A stretch of 59,395 bases of DNA from Yersinia thracica. Its GTDB lineage: Bacteria > Pseudomonadota > Gammaproteobacteria > Enterobacterales > Enterobacteriaceae. The stretch lies in the NCBI RefSeq assembly GCF_902170565.1, contig NZ_CABHXX010000027.1:1-59395 (forward strand), in the 5' to 3' direction. The translations under genes and the position numbers were made by a program. The notes beneath the pieces are model-generated. The model was given only the letters and a program-made list of their open reading frames with translations. It had not been told where the DNA came from and searched no databases. Below, piece after piece: positions 59,155-59,395 of the stretch (position 1 is its first letter; each line of letters starts with the position of its first letter).

Positions 59155-59183
59155 TATTTGATGCCTGCCAGTGTCCTACTCTA
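59155..59183 (-). pseudogene. Vestigial 5S rRNA 3' end
   Basis: TTATTTGATGCCTGCCAGTG and the next nine bases repeat positions 59317-59345 with one mismatch (CCTGCC for CCTGGC). It matches only about 22 nt of the 5S 3' end plus flank; the rest is unrelated, so it is a remnant of a second 5S copy. Confidence 0.7.
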
Positions 59184-59280
59184 TTCGTCTCATCCTCAAG
59201 ATGAGACTCACCCCTTCGGGGCCAGCGCAAGCGCTGTTCAAACTGCCATGCGCGACTTGAATCTGTCAGAAAATTATAAA

Positions 59281-59314
59281 CAAAAAAGGCCACCCGCTAG
59301 GGTAGCCTCTTTTG
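59281..59314 (-). terminator. rrn operon terminator T1
   Basis: Minus-strand stem GGCTACCC / GGGTGGCC with a 4-nt loop TAGC, followed by TTTTTTG, lying directly after the 5S gene. Confidence 0.88.
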
Positions 59315-59322
59315 TTTATTTG

Positions 59323-59395
59323 ATGCCTGGCAGTGTCCTACTCTCGCATGGGGAGACCCCACACTACCATCGGCGCTACGGCGTTTCACTTCTGA
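59323..59395 (-). rRNA. rrf: 5S ribosomal RNA (3' part; runs off the window)
   Basis: The reverse complement contains CGCCGATGGTAGTGTGGGGT and CTCCCCATGCGAGAGTAGGA then CACTGCCAGGCAT, the 3' portion of enterobacterial 5S rRNA. About 73 of 120 nt are in the window. It is the distal end of an rrn operon at the position of E. coli rrnG. Confidence 0.95.

Overview
The window is chromosomal DNA from an enterobacterium, almost certainly a Yersinia (closer species not determined). Evidence: core proteins are near-collinear and near-identical to E. coli ones, but the window also carries the Na+-pumping NADH:quinone oxidoreductase cluster, a full methionine-salvage (mtn) set and several ERIC elements including a long form, a combination typical of yersiniae.

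Layout. (1) 1-7.9 kb: proline synthesis (proB-proA), crl, frsA, gpt, pepD and dinB, the same set and order as in E. coli but without phoE between proB and crl; dinB has a good LexA box. (2) 8-12.8 kb: a compact operon of a YheO/DauR-type regulator, a PLP serine/threonine-type dehydratase and a RidA-type enamine deaminase, then ddlA, a long ERIC, and a periplasmic glycerophosphodiesterase-like protein whose active site looks degenerate. (3) 12.9-20.2 kb: nqrABCDEF followed by apbE (flavinylation of NqrB/NqrC) and nqrM (iron-site maturation), so the complex and two maturation factors are together. (4) 20.6-25.6 kb: yafK/dpaA, yafJ, gmhA and fadE (with a FadR operator). (5) 25.6-36 kb: the main accessory region, an HMW-type two-partner secretion locus in the order transporter (B), 2194-residue exoprotein (A), cytoplasmic GT41 N-glycosyltransferase (C). 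The exoprotein is rich in N-x-S/T sequons, ends in long nested repeats and has a Cys pair near its C-terminus. (6) 36.6-43.2 kb: methionine salvage, mtnK/mtnA divergent and mtnBCD divergent from the methionine aminotransferase and the omega-amidase yafV; MetJ boxes lie in both divergent promoter regions and a 15-bp tandem repeat lies in the mtnB leader. (7) 43.3-50.9 kb: intact ygaY, ygaZH, mprA, then an outer-membrane factor lipoprotein gene placed between mprA and emrAB. (8) 51-58.6 kb: yfiF, trxC, tapT, patZ, pssA, yfiM. (9) 58.6-59.4 kb: an IS110-type transposase fragment, two terminators, a vestigial 5S 3' end and the 3' part of a 5S rRNA gene from an rrn operon that reads leftward.

Five ERIC elements (two long, three short) sit at gene boundaries. 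One directly supplies the apparent ribosome-binding site of patZ, and another ends in the stop codon of mtnD. The most interesting regions are the B-A-C glycoadhesin locus, the dehydratase/RidA operon with an apparently leaderless regulator, the self-contained Emr pump, and the degenerate GDPD protein.
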